In this document: positions 16,737 to 24,900 of the stretch, piece by piece
How the letters are laid out: the number at the start of each line of letters is the position of its first letter
Numbering within the stretch: position 1 is the first letter of the stretch
Source of the DNA: Bacteroidota bacterium
GTDB lineage: Bacteria > Bacteroidota > Bacteroidia > Flavobacteriales_F > PHOS-HE28
Length of the DNA stretch: 26,423 bases
Assembly: GCA_023412755.1 (NCBI GenBank)
Contig: JAEZCB010000257.1
Span: 1-26,423, forward strand
Reading direction: 5' to 3'
Translations under genes and position numbers: made by a program
The notes under the pieces: generated by a model
Told to the model about the DNA's origin: nothing
Database searches by the model: none
The model's input: the letters and a program-made list of their open reading frames with translations, nothing else

Positions 16737-17004
16737 CGGGAACATTCTTGATGGACGGAGACCTCCGCCAGGCTCCGCAGTACTGCGTAGGGGAGCGGTA
16801 ACTTGCCGTATAACGGGCCTGTGGACAGGTGCAGCGAGGAGGCGACCGGAGGAAGCCCCCACAGCGCCCTGACCGCTGGCCTGGGCAAGGCAACTAAAGC
16901 GGACAGCCCGTGAAGGCGGCCAGAATGCGATCCCGAAGCGCGATCGCACACCGCTGCCCATTGCTTATCTTTGCGGCCCGCGATGCACAGCCGCGGCAAA
17001 GGAC
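16737..17004 (+). other. Hairpin-rich intergenic region before asnS
   Basis: A 268-base gap without a convincing ORF. Between 16756 and 16878 it holds five short perfect inverted repeats: CGGAG/CTCCG (16756-16767), CGCAGTACTGCG (16776-16787), CCGT/ACGG (16806-16816), CCTGT/ACAGG (16818-16829) and CAGCG/CGCTG (16862-16878). No U-tract follows any of them. It may be a structured untranslated RNA, a terminator region for the kinase gene or decayed repeat sequence. The asnS promoter element is at its right end. Confidence 0.4.
16966..16973 (+). promoter_or_regulatory. -7 promoter element upstream of asnS
   Basis: TATCTTTG matches the Bacteroidota TAnnTTTG consensus exactly, 32 bases before the asnS ATG. 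No TTG is found 17-23 bases upstream, so the -33 part is weak or absent. Confidence 0.6.
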
Positions 17005-18462
17005 ATGGAACGAATTTCGATCAAACAGGCTTTGGAGGATGTGAAGCTCACCGATAGGACCGTGACGGTGGCCGGCTGGGTGCGCACGTTCCGCAACGAC
17101 CGTTTCATTGCGCTGAACGATGGCAGCACGATCCGGAATCTGCAATGCGTGATCGACCAGGAGAAGGTGGATGAGGCGATGCGTGCGCGTTTTACTACGA
17201 GTGCGGCGGTGCGATGCACGGGCACGCTGGTGGCGAGCAAAGGCAGCGGCCAGCGCGTGGAAATGCAGGTGAGCGAAGTGCAGGTGCTTGGCGACAGCGC
17301 GGCCGATAAATTTCCGATCCAGCCGAAGAAACATTCGCTGGAATTCCTGCGGGAAAATGCGCATCTGCGCTTCCGTACCAACACATTCAGCGCGGTGTTC
17401 CGGATCCGTCACCAAGTGAGCTTCGGGATCCACGAATACTTCAACAACAACGGCTACAACTATTTCCACAGCCCGATCATAACCGCGAGCGATGCGGAAG
17501 GTGCCGGTGAGATGTTCCGTGTGAGCACACTCGACCCGATCGATCCTCCGAAGAACGATCAAGGCGAGGTTGATTTTCGTGAGGACTTTTTCGGCCGCGA
17601 ATCACGGTTAACGGTGAGTGGCCAATTGCAAGCCGAATTGAGCGCGTTGGCCTTAGGGAAAGTCTACACCTTCGGGCCCACCTTCCGTGCGGAGAACAGC
17701 AACACCACCAGGCATCTGGCGGAGTTCTGGATGATCGAACCCGAGGCCGCTTTCATGGACCTGAAAGGCGACATGGACCTTGCCGAAGGCTTGTGCAAAC
17801 ACCTGATCGATCGCGTGCTGCGTGAGAGCATGGACGATCTGGAATTCCTGAATGCGCGGCTGAAGGAAGAGGAGGCGCAAAAGCCGCAGGCGCAGCGCCA
17901 GGAAATGGGCCTGATAGATCGCCTGAAATTCGTGTTGGAACATCCTTTTGAGCGCATCACCTATACGGATGCGATCGAGATCCTGCTGCGCAGCAAACCG
18001 TACCAGAAGAAGCAATTCCAATTTCCGGTGGAATGGGGCGTGGACCTGCAGAGCGAGCATGAGCGCTACCTGGTGGAAAAGCACTTCAAGAAACCCGTGA
18101 TCGTAACGGGATATCCCGCGAAGATCAAAGCGTTCTACATGCGCACGAACGATCCCGGCGACCTCGGCTACAGCGAAAAAGGCAAGACCGTGGCGGCGAT
18201 GGATGTGCTTTTCCCGGGCATAGGCGAGATCATCGGCGGTAGCCAGCGTGAGGAGCGTTTGGATGTGCTCGAGGCGCGGATGGACGAGATGCACGTTGAT
18301 CGGAAGGAGCTCTGGTGGTACCTGGATACGCGGCGCTTCGGCACAGTGCCTCACGCGGGTTTCGGTCTAGGGCTGGAGCGTTTCGTGCAATTCGTTACTG
18401 GCATGGGGAACATCCGTGATGTGATCCCATTCCCTCGGACGCCGAAGAGCGCGGAGTTCTAG
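17005..18462 (+). CDS. asnS: Asparaginyl-tRNA synthetase
   Basis: Class IIb synthetase that charges tRNA(Asn) with asparagine using ATP. The 485 residues include an N-terminal OB-fold anticodon-binding domain (VTVAGWVRTFRNDRFIALND) and the catalytic core. AsnRS-typical segments are EGAGEMFRVSTLD, VDFREDFFGRESRLTVSGQL in part, motif 2 FRAENSNTTRHLAEFWMIEPE in part, WGVDLQSEHERYL, PGIGEIIGGSQREERLDVL and motif 3 GFGLGLERFVQFVTG with IRDVIPFPRTP. Asn-specific rather than Asp-specific identity follows from the close match to bacterial AsnRS throughout. ATG 17005 follows the -7 element at the expected distance. The gene stands alone, with structured or unassigned gaps on both sides. Confidence 0.97.
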   Translation: MERISIKQALEDVKLTDRTVTVAGWVRTFRNDRFIALNDGSTIRNLQCVIDQEKVDEAMRARFTTSAAVRCTGTLVASKGSGQRVEMQVSEVQVLGDSAADKFPIQPKKHSLEFLRENAHLRFRTNTFSAVFRIRHQVSFGIHEYFNNNGYNYFHSPIITASDAEGAGEMFRVSTLDPIDPPKNDQGEVDFREDFFGRESRLTVSGQLQAELSALALGKVYTFGPTFRAENSNTTRHLAEFWMIEPEAAFMDLKGDMDLAEGLCKHLIDRVLRESMDDLEFLNARLKEEEAQKPQAQRQEMGLIDRLKFVLEHPFERITYTDAIEILLRSKPYQKKQFQFPVEWGVDLQSEHERYLVEKHFKKPVIVTGYPAKIKAFYMRTNDPGDLGYSEKGKTVAAMDVLFPGIGEIIGGSQREERLDVLEARMDEMHVDRKELWWYLDTRRFGTVPHAGFGLGLERFVQFVTGMGNIRDVIPFPRTPKSAEF

Positions 18463-18721
18463 CCCTAACCACCGGTCTCTCTCCCAGGAAGGGGTGCGGA
18501 ATGTGCACGTGTACAAACACATGAAACCGTCCCACCTGCTCCGCCTGTCAGCGCCAAGTGATATCGACAAACGATCCCTTCAAGCTGCAAGAGCCGGCCG
18601 CTGACCGTTATCCATGATCGGATCCTCATGGGAACGCCTCTAGAATGGTAAGGATGCTGGAGGCCGCAACGCGCTGATACGATCGGCCCGCCGCTTGCGG
18701 CAAATCGGAAAACGGGTTGGC

Positions 18722-18883
18722 ATGAAAGACGAAAGAGGATCGAACGGGCACAACCAGAATGCACGCGGAAACACCGCTCAACAGCGAATGAAGGAAGAGC
18801 GTATCAAGCGCGATCAGGTACGAACGGAAAAATTCACCGGAGCGGATCCCGAGCCGGAGAAGCCGAACAAGCGCGAGAAGTGA
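18722..18883 (+). CDS. Small, highly charged hydrophilic protein (53 aa), unknown
   Basis: From ATG 18722 the peptide is 53 residues, very rich in Lys, Arg, Glu, Asn and Gln. It has four Gly, almost no hydrophobic residues, and no Cys or Trp (QQRMKEERIKRDQVRTEKF is a central part). The composition resembles intrinsically disordered hydrophilins or small stress proteins. A longer frame from TTG 18695 exists but includes the palindrome at 18690-18701. I do not recognise the family. Coding status rests on composition and its place in a run of similar small ORFs on the same strand ending in a CsbD-like gene. A 259-base gap after asnS precedes it. Confidence 0.5.
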   Translation: MKDERGSNGHNQNARGNTAQQRMKEERIKRDQVRTEKFTGADPEPEKPNKREK

Positions 18884-18930
18884 TCGAACCCCTTCAGCTG
18901 ATGCGAACTACTAATAATTGAGAATAACCC

Positions 18931-19128
18931 ATGGATGAGAAAGATCGCCTACAAGAGAGGGAAAACAACAAGGAAGAACACCGGCACACAGCCGACGACG
19001 AACGGCGACGCGATGGTTCCAAAGGTGGATTGGACATCGATCCGGACGGTGCGATGAGAAAACAGCGTCGTGAGAACGAGTCGCCGGCCGAAAGTCAGGG
19101 TACCGGGATCCCCGGCTTCGGTGTTTGA
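18931..19128 (+). CDS. Small, highly charged Gly-rich protein (65 aa), unknown
   Basis: The 65-residue product is dominated by Asp, Glu, Arg and Lys (RLQERENNKEEHRHTADDER in its first half). It has eight Gly and ends in a less charged SQGTGIPGFGV tail. It has no Cys, Trp or Tyr. It begins 47 bases after the preceding small ORF and, like it, looks disordered. Its position between another charged mini-protein and a CsbD-like protein suggests a stress-linked group, but no function can be named. Confidence 0.5.
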   Translation: MDEKDRLQERENNKEEHRHTADDERRRDGSKGGLDIDPDGAMRKQRRENESPAESQGTGIPGFGV

Positions 19129-19129
19129 A

Positions 19130-19159
19130 TTTGTGGAAGCATCACCCTAGCTATATGTG
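19130..19159 (+). promoter_or_regulatory. Candidate promoter upstream of the CsbD-like gene
   Basis: TTTG at 19130-19133 is followed 18 bases later by TATATGTG (19152-19159), one mismatch from TAnnTTTG. This is close to the Bacteroidota -33/-7 layout. The implied leader before ATG 19264 is about 100 bases. Confidence 0.4.
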
Positions 19160-19263
19160 GAGTTGCACCCCGCACACCTCGCCAAGACGACAAGATCTCG
19201 TGTAAGACCGGATCGGTCCGGTTAGTGCGGGACGATCAATTGAACCATAAAAGACCAGATCAA

Positions 19264-19452
19264 ATGGGAGCTGACGAGGATAAACTACGTGGAAATTGGA
19301 ATGTTATGAAAGGCAAGCTGAAGCAGCAGTACGGTGATCTTACCGATGACGATCTTCGCTATGAAGAGGGCCGGGAAGATGAACTGTTCGGCCGGCTTCA
19401 GCAAAAACTTGGGAAAAGCAAGGACGAGATCAAACGGATGCTGGATCTTTGA
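19264..19452 (+). CDS. CsbD-like general stress protein
   Basis: The 62-residue product shows the CsbD signature: KLRGNWNVMKGKLKQQYGDLTDDDL, seen in overlapping parts, then GREDELFGRLQQKLGKSKDEI. CsbD-like proteins are small cytosolic proteins induced by general stress in many bacteria; their molecular role is not established. The frame opens at GTG 19225, but ATG 19264 gives the standard family start (MGADEDKLRGNW). A perfect palindromic terminator lies just after the stop. It is the third of three small hydrophilic ORFs in a row. Confidence 0.85.
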   Translation: MGADEDKLRGNWNVMKGKLKQQYGDLTDDDLRYEEGREDELFGRLQQKLGKSKDEIKRMLDL

Positions 19453-19658
19453 GCCGACGATCGGGATAGAAAAGGGCGCCTTAAGGCGCCCTTTTCTTTT
19501 ACCACTCTTGGGATCGTCATGGTATCGTTGATGATGTATCCGGCCATCCCATCGCGTATGAACGATCCGTTTACTTTGCCGCAGTATTTGCTCCGGTACT
19601 GGAAAGGCTCGTCTCCGTGGAATGGATCTTCTGGAGGCGGGCCTTCCAATTCAACCAT
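19398..19658 (-). CDS. Possible small protein gene (86 aa), uncertain
   Basis: From ATG 19658, with AGGAG five bases upstream on its strand, the frame encodes MVELEGPPPEDPFHGDEPF and continues KYCGKVNGSFIRDGMAGYII. That composition looks more protein-like than most chance frames. After about 50 residues the frame runs through the palindromic terminator and into the CsbD gene, which looks unnatural. A +1 shift near MTIP would instead stop at a TAA just before the terminator. So either it is a chance frame or a small gene with a 3' frameshift. The opposite strand has a 95-codon frame (19519-19806) that looks less convincing. Confidence 0.25.
   Translation of the reverse strand: MVELEGPPPEDPFHGDEPFQYRSKYCGKVNGSFIRDGMAGYIINDTMTIPRVVKEKGALRRPFLSRSSAQRSSIRLISSLLFPSFC
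19468..19500 (+). terminator. Perfect-palindrome intrinsic terminator after the CsbD-like gene
   Basis: Positions 19468-19497 form a 30-base perfect palindrome: 13-base arms AGAAAAGGGCGCC / GGCGCCCTTTTCT around TTAA, ending in a T-rich run. Because A-tract and T-tract flank both sides, it can work in both directions. It begins 15 bases after the CsbD stop. Confidence 0.9.
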
Positions 19659-19697
19659 GCTCCTGGATAGGAGACCGGGGCCTGTTCAAGACCAGCA

Positions 19698-19730
19698 TTG
19701 GATAAGTGCACGTCGGCACATTTACCTTCA
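19698..19730 (+). promoter_or_regulatory. Candidate promoter for the FG-GAP gene
   Basis: TTG at 19698-19700 and TACCTTCA at 19723-19730 (two mismatches to TAnnTTTG) are separated by 22 bases, within the range for Bacteroidota. It lies about 72 bases before the start codon. Weak call. Confidence 0.3.
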
Positions 19731-19802
19731 TCCTGTCAGATCTACTAGAATTGGTCCCGGGGAACGACCCCGTGCATCCAAGCTTGATCGCAAAAGCCCC
19801 AT

Positions 19803-21806
19803 ATGATGAATAGGACCATACTCACCACGATCCTTTCAATGCTGGCACCGGCCCTCATCGCCCAGCTCGATTGTTCCAATGCGCTACCCCTCAGCGCCGG
19901 CACCCATGTGGTGGACCAGATAGAGGGTATCCAGGCGCCAGAACCTATTTGCATTGGTGATCAGGTGGCCGCAAAAGGGAACTGGTTCAGCTACACACCC
20001 ACGGTCGATCAGTCGCTGAGTATTTCTACCGATCTGCCGGAGAATGCCGGCATTGACACCCGCTTTCATGTTTACACAGGCAATTGCGGTACGCTGGTAT
20101 GCGTGGCCGGTGATGACGATTCCGGTTCTGGATGGCTTTCCACAGCGGTCTTCAATGTGACCGCCGGCACCTCATACCTTATCGCATTCGATGACCGCTG
20201 GGACGATTCGGGTTTCGTATTCCAGCTACAGGAAGGTCCAACCTTGGTGGATGCGCTCACCTTCACGCAACAACAACTGCCTGTTACCGGCAACGTGATG
20301 TGCATCGTGGATATGAATGGCGATCACCTGGACGACATCGTACGTGTTTCCACCACGAGCATTACCATTCTCTATCAAGACGAGCCTAACGTATGGACGG
20401 CAACGGTGATCCCCACCGACACTGTACCGCACATGCCTTCCTGGAGCATCGCTGCCGGCGATCTGGATGGCAATGGTTTCAATGATCTGTTATACGGTGG
20501 CGGGCAGGGTACCACTTTCATGATAGCGAATGACAACGGTACTGGATATACGATGATCTCCGGGCCTGAATACGTTTTCTCACAACGCACCAATTTCGTG
20601 GACATCGATAATGATGGGCATCTGGATGCATTCGTCTGTCATGATGTGGATCCCAACGTGTTCTACATGAACGATGGTACCGGCTCAGTGACCTTCAACC
20701 AAGGCGGACTTGGTGATGTTGAAGAAGGAGGCAATTACGGTTCGATCTGGATCGATCATGATAATGATGGCGACCTGGACCTGTTCCTCTCCAAATGCAG
20801 GGGCGGCAACACACCGGCCAAGATCAATGAATTGCACGAGAATAATGGTGACGGCACCTATACGGAAGTGGCCGCCCAATATGGTCTGGACGACCCCATG
20901 CAGACCTGGTCATCCGCATGGGGCGACTTCGACAATGATGGTGATCTGGATATATTCATCGGGGTGAGTTCCTTCACCGACGGTGGCCATAAGCTGCTAC
21001 GCAACGATGGCAATGGTGTCTATACGGACATCACTGCGGGATCGGGTTTCGATCAGATCCTAACGCATGGCAATGAGAACATCACGCACGATTTCAACAA
21101 TGATGGCTATCTGGACATCTTCGGAGCGGGTGGCACCATGATGATGAATAATGGAGATATGACCTTTTCCCCGGCAGTGGTGCCAATGGGCCATGGGCCA
21201 GTGGGCGACATCAACAACGATGGCTTCCTGGATATCGTACGGTTCAACACGGCCTACCTGAATGGACCCAATGGCAATAATTGGCTGAAAGTGAATACCG
21301 TGGGCACCGCCAGCAACATGAATGGCATAGGAGCACGCATCACTATCACAAGCGCCCTGGGATCTCAGATCCGGGAGATCAGAAGTGGCGATGGTTTCGC
21401 GTTCATGAGCAGTTTGAATGCCCACTTCGGCCTGGACTCCGATGATCTGGTGGAGGAGTTGGTGGTGCAATGGCCATCAGGTACCATAGACACGCTTAGC
21501 GATCTACCAGCGAATTCCACCATCACGATCGTTGAAGGAAGTACGATCGGCAGCGGTCTCACAGAACTCCCCTCTCCCGATCTACTCATTTACCCCTCTC
21601 CAGCCAAGGATGTCCTCTTCTTCCGAAGCGATGCTTCACTGCGCACCGCGCTGGTAACAGTGGTGGACCTTGAAGGCCGGATGGTGTTGCAGGAGAGGCT
21701 CACGGATGACCACTTGAGCATCGCCTCGATCAGCACTGGGGCATATTTGGTACAGGTGATCACGCAGGATGGGAAAATTTCTCACCACCGTTTTGTAAAA
21801 GAGTAA
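19803..21806 (+). CDS. Secreted FG-GAP/VCBS repeat protein with UnbV domain and T9SS type A sorting domain
   Basis: The 667-residue precursor has a signal peptide (about 1-20, ending ALIA). A beta-rich N-terminal domain (about 25-145) follows, with NWFSYTPTVDQ and DTRFHVYTGNCG, like a bacterial pre-peptidase C-type domain. Seven Ca-binding DxDxDGxxD-type loops then form an FG-GAP propeller, starting near residues 171, 220, 267, 318, 375, 430 and 469 (for example DHDNDGDLDLF, DFDNDGDLDIF). Next is an ASPIC/UnbV domain (about 510-575, REIRSGDGFAFMSS, VVQWPSG), then a T9SS type A sorting domain (about 594-667, IYPSPAKD to HRFVKE). It should be exported by Sec and then T9SS to the surface or medium. 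No enzyme activity is evident; adhesion or ligand binding is inferred. ATGs at 19803 and 19806 are both possible starts. A terminator follows. Confidence 0.9.
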   Translation: MMNRTILTTILSMLAPALIAQLDCSNALPLSAGTHVVDQIEGIQAPEPICIGDQVAAKGNWFSYTPTVDQSLSISTDLPENAGIDTRFHVYTGNCGTLVCVAGDDDSGSGWLSTAVFNVTAGTSYLIAFDDRWDDSGFVFQLQEGPTLVDALTFTQQQLPVTGNVMCIVDMNGDHLDDIVRVSTTSITILYQDEPNVWTATVIPTDTVPHMPSWSIAAGDLDGNGFNDLLYGGGQGTTFMIANDNGTGYTMISGPEYVFSQRTNFVDIDNDGHLDAFVCHDVDPNVFYMNDGTGSVTFNQGGLGDVEEGGNYGSIWIDHDNDGDLDLFLSKCRGGNTPAKINELHENNGDGTYTEVAAQYGLDDPMQTWSSAWGDFDNDGDLDIFIGVSSFTDGGHKLLRNDGNGVYTDITAGSGFDQILTHGNENITHDFNNDGYLDIFGAGGTMMMNNGDMTFSPAVVPMGHGPVGDINNDGFLDIVRFNTAYLNGPNGNNWLKVNTVGTASNMNGIGARITITSALGSQIREIRSGDGFAFMSSLNAHFGLDSDDLVEELVVQWPSGTIDTLSDLPANSTITIVEGSTIGSGLTELPSPDLLIYPSPAKDVLFFRSDASLRTALVTVVDLEGRMVLQERLTDDHLSIASISTGAYLVQVITQDGKISHHRFVKE

Positions 21807-21823
21807 GGGGTTCTGTGCCGTGC

Positions 21824-21864
21824 AAGAGGGATGGGTTCCATTGGATCCCATCCCTCTTACTTTT
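21824..21864 (+). terminator. Intrinsic terminator after the FG-GAP gene
   Basis: A 12-base perfect stem, AAGAGGGATGGG (21824-21835) with CCCATCCCTCTT (21847-21858), has an 11-base loop and is followed by ACTTTT. It begins 17 bases after the stop codon. Confidence 0.85.
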
Positions 21865-21884
21865 CCCAGGGATCCGCGATCACG

Positions 21885-21947
21885 TCTGGCGCACCCTACG
21901 GCATGGGAATAGGTTAAGGCCTGTGCCATTCGTGCACTTGCGCCAGA
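21885..21947. repeat. 9-base inverted repeat TCTGGCGCA ... TGCGCCAGA
   Basis: Perfect inverted repeat, arms at 21885-21893 and 21939-21947 with a 45-base spacer, in the gap upstream of the CotH-like gene. It could be an operator or a long-range stem; it could also be chance. Confidence 0.4.
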
Positions 21948-21950
21948 TGG

Positions 21951-21983
21951 CATTCAGCGAATAGGAGATGATCATGCTGAATG
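21951..21983 (+). promoter_or_regulatory. Hairpin CATTCAGC ... GCTGAATG in the CotH gene leader
   Basis: 8-base perfect arms (21951-21958 and 21976-21983) with a 17-base loop that contains AGGAG. The hairpin ends 11 bases before the ATG at 21995. A seven-codon frame (ATG 21968 to TGA 21991, MIMLNGS) starts in the loop. The pairing could affect translation initiation; this is inference. Confidence 0.3.
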
Positions 21984-21994
21984 GATCCTGAATA

Positions 21995-24900
21995 ATGCTA
22001 CCTCGCCTCTACGCACACCTCCAGGGATGTTGTCTCCTTCTCCTGCACCTCCCAATGGTGGCACAGGGACCATTGGTGATCAATGAGGTCATGGCCGCAC
22101 ACCATGAGTTGATCACCGACACAACAGGTTCCGCGGAAGATTGGATCGAGGTCTTCAACAGTGGAGATAGCCCCATCTCGCTCGCCGGATACTGGATCAG
22201 TGATGATGCGTCCCAGCCATCCAAACACGTGTTCCCTACCGGAACTGCGGCTTTGACCATACCCGCCAATGGGCACCTGCTACTCTGGGCAAGCGGTGAC
22301 CCTGCGAGAGGGCCCGATCACTTGAACTTCAAGATATCCTCATCCGGAGAACCCATCGTGCTCTCCTCCCCTCTGGGTGACCTCATGGACCTGGTGGTGC
22401 TGGGCCAGCAGCATCCGCACGTATCCTTCGGCCGGGCTGGTGATGGAGGTGAGACCTGGTACTATTTCCCTGAACCCACACCTGGTTTCACCAATGCCCT
22501 TTCAGGAGCGACGGACGCCTTGGTTCCACCACAGTTCTCTGTGCCGGCGGGTTTCCATGAAGGCCCCCTTCAGCTCACCATCGATCATCCTGACCCCGAT
22601 GCTGTGATCTACTATACGCTGGACGGCTCGATCCCAACACCGGAATTGGTGGCCGGTCATGTCTTCACTTACAAGAACGTCTATCCCAATTGGGGCATCA
22701 TGAGTATCGGAGAGCCCTTGAATGATACCCTGAAAGCATTCGTTCACGATGGACCGATCATGCTGGAGGATCCTTCCTCGCAACCTAATTTATTGAGTAT
22801 GAGGACCAGTACCGCGCATCACTTCCACCCTGCGCAGTACATGCCAACCACCTTGATGAAAAAAGCGGTAGTGGTCCGGGCAAGAGCTTACAAGGATGGT
22901 CATTTGCCCAGCAGGGTCGTTACGAACACCTATTTTCTATTTGGCGATGACCTGCAGATGGAACTTCCTGTGCTTTCCATCTCCACGGAGCGCGAGCATC
23001 TTTTCGGCCATGGCACAGGCATATACAATCCGGGTATCGACTATGAGGATTGGAAGGTGGAGAACCTGAACACCACGAACACGGGTGATACCCCCGCCAA
23101 CTGGCGGCGCTCGACGGAGTTTCCCATGAGCATGGAGTGGTTCTCGGCAGGTGGGACCGAACGCACCTTCCATAGGGACGTCGGTTTCCGTCTGCATGGC
23201 GCATACTCGCGCATGTTCCGCAGGAAATCGTTCCGGCTGTATTTCCGTGAACGGTACGGCGCACCCACATTGGATCACCAGATGTTCCCTCTTCAGGATG
23301 ATACCGGCTTCAAAAGGCTGGTGGTGCACACGAGCGCGAATGATGACAACAGCACCAACATGCGCGACCTAACGCTGCAGGCCATGGTGCGATACATGCG
23401 GTTTGAAACACAGGATGGGCAGCCTGCGGTAGTGTTCCTGAATGGTGAATATTGGGGTGTGCATGCCATGCGGGAACGGTATGACAAGCATTACTTCAAG
23501 CGCGTTCTAGGTCTGGAGGAGAATGAGATCGATGTGGTGGAGCGTTACAGGCATGCTTCAATTGGAGACAGCCTCCATTGGTCCGCCTTGCTGGACCTTG
23601 TGGCGGATGAGGATCCCGCGGAACCGGATGTGTACGAACAGATCGTGCAGCAAGTGGATGTGGAGGATCACATCGACTACCACCTGGCCCAAGTGTTCAT
23701 TGGCAATTTTGATTGGCCACAGAACAACATGAAGGCCTACCGGAAAAAGACGAATGGATATATCCCGGGCGCGCCGCACGGCCATGATGGCCGTTGGCGC
23801 TGGCTGATGTATGATACCGACTGGGGTTTTAACCTGAACCATGATCACGGGCCCGATTCGCCATACCTGTTCTATGCCACCGGCGGGTGGGCTGGTGACC
23901 ATACGCTGCTGTTCCGCAGACTGCTACGCAATACCACCTACCGGAACGCCTACATCAACAGAGCCGCGGATATGGCGAACACCGGCCTCAGGACGGAAAT
24001 GACCACGGCGATCATCGATCATTACAAAGGCCTGTTAGAGCATGACATGTATGAACATGTGCGTCGCTGGCCGAACAGCCCGGTGGATCATGCCGACTGG
24101 CTGCAAAAACTGGATGTGATGTATGCCTTCTCAGCGGCACGCCCACAGTTCTTCATGGAAGAGATGCTCGATCATTTCGACCTGCCTGCCATGCATGCCC
24201 TTAACGTGGATGTCTCGGATACCGAAGCCGGCCATGTCCAGGTGAACACCATAGCACTGCGACCCGGAACATATGGTGTGGATGAAGATCCATACCCCTG
24301 GAATGGAACCTATTTCCAGGATGTGCCGATCACTTTGGAGGCCATCCCATTTCCTGGCTGGGCATTCAGCCATTGGGAAGGCGATCTGCAAGGTGTGGAT
24401 AGTGCGGTCACCGTGAATATGACCGCGGATATGTCAGTGACAGCGGTCTTCTCTCCCATTCCATATTGCGCACCAGAAACGATCAACTACTGGCATTTCA
24501 ATGATCTGCCGGGAGGTGGCGCGATCGGTGAAGTATCCCCGGACATTGGCGGAGGCGAAGCATCCATCTCCTATGCGGGCAGCGGTACAGGCCACATGGA
24601 TGCCACGCCTGATGACGAGGGCTCCCCATTGAATGCTCTGGCGGGCGTGGCTGCCGGCAAGGGCTTACGGGTGAGGAACCCCAGCAACGGCCGGCACCTC
24701 CTGATAACCTGCCCTTCCACCGGCCATCGTGACATCATGCTCTCTTATGCTGTACGGCGCACCACCGCCGGTGCGGATAGCCAGCGTGTATCCTACACGG
24801 TGGATCCGGAACAGCTGGTATGGCATGAACTGGAGTCGTTCGCCGTTCCGGAATTCTTCGTTCGGAAGGAGTATGCGCTTACTGGGATCGCGGAGACCTA

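Larger units (their letters stand above)
19453..19802. other. 350-base gap between CsbD-like and FG-GAP genes
   Basis: It contains the palindromic terminator (19468-19500), the uncertain minus-strand small ORF (19398-19658) and a candidate promoter for the FG-GAP gene (19698-19730). Nothing else was recognised. Confidence 0.6.

Noticed and set aside
16801..16965. Resemblance of GGAGGAAGCCCCCACAG to the conserved core of RNase P RNA
   Set aside because: The diagnostic GAAAGUCC is not present, the ACAGAA partner region was not found, and the gap is shorter than a bacterial RNase P RNA.
18690..18701. Palindrome GCCGCTTGCGGC as a terminator or operator
   Set aside because: Short, without a T-tract, and expected by chance in GC-rich DNA; position alone does not give it a role.
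19519..19806. 95-codon plus-strand frame between the CsbD-like and FG-GAP genes
   Set aside because: Composition is not convincing, it covers the candidate promoter and overlaps the FG-GAP start; likely chance.
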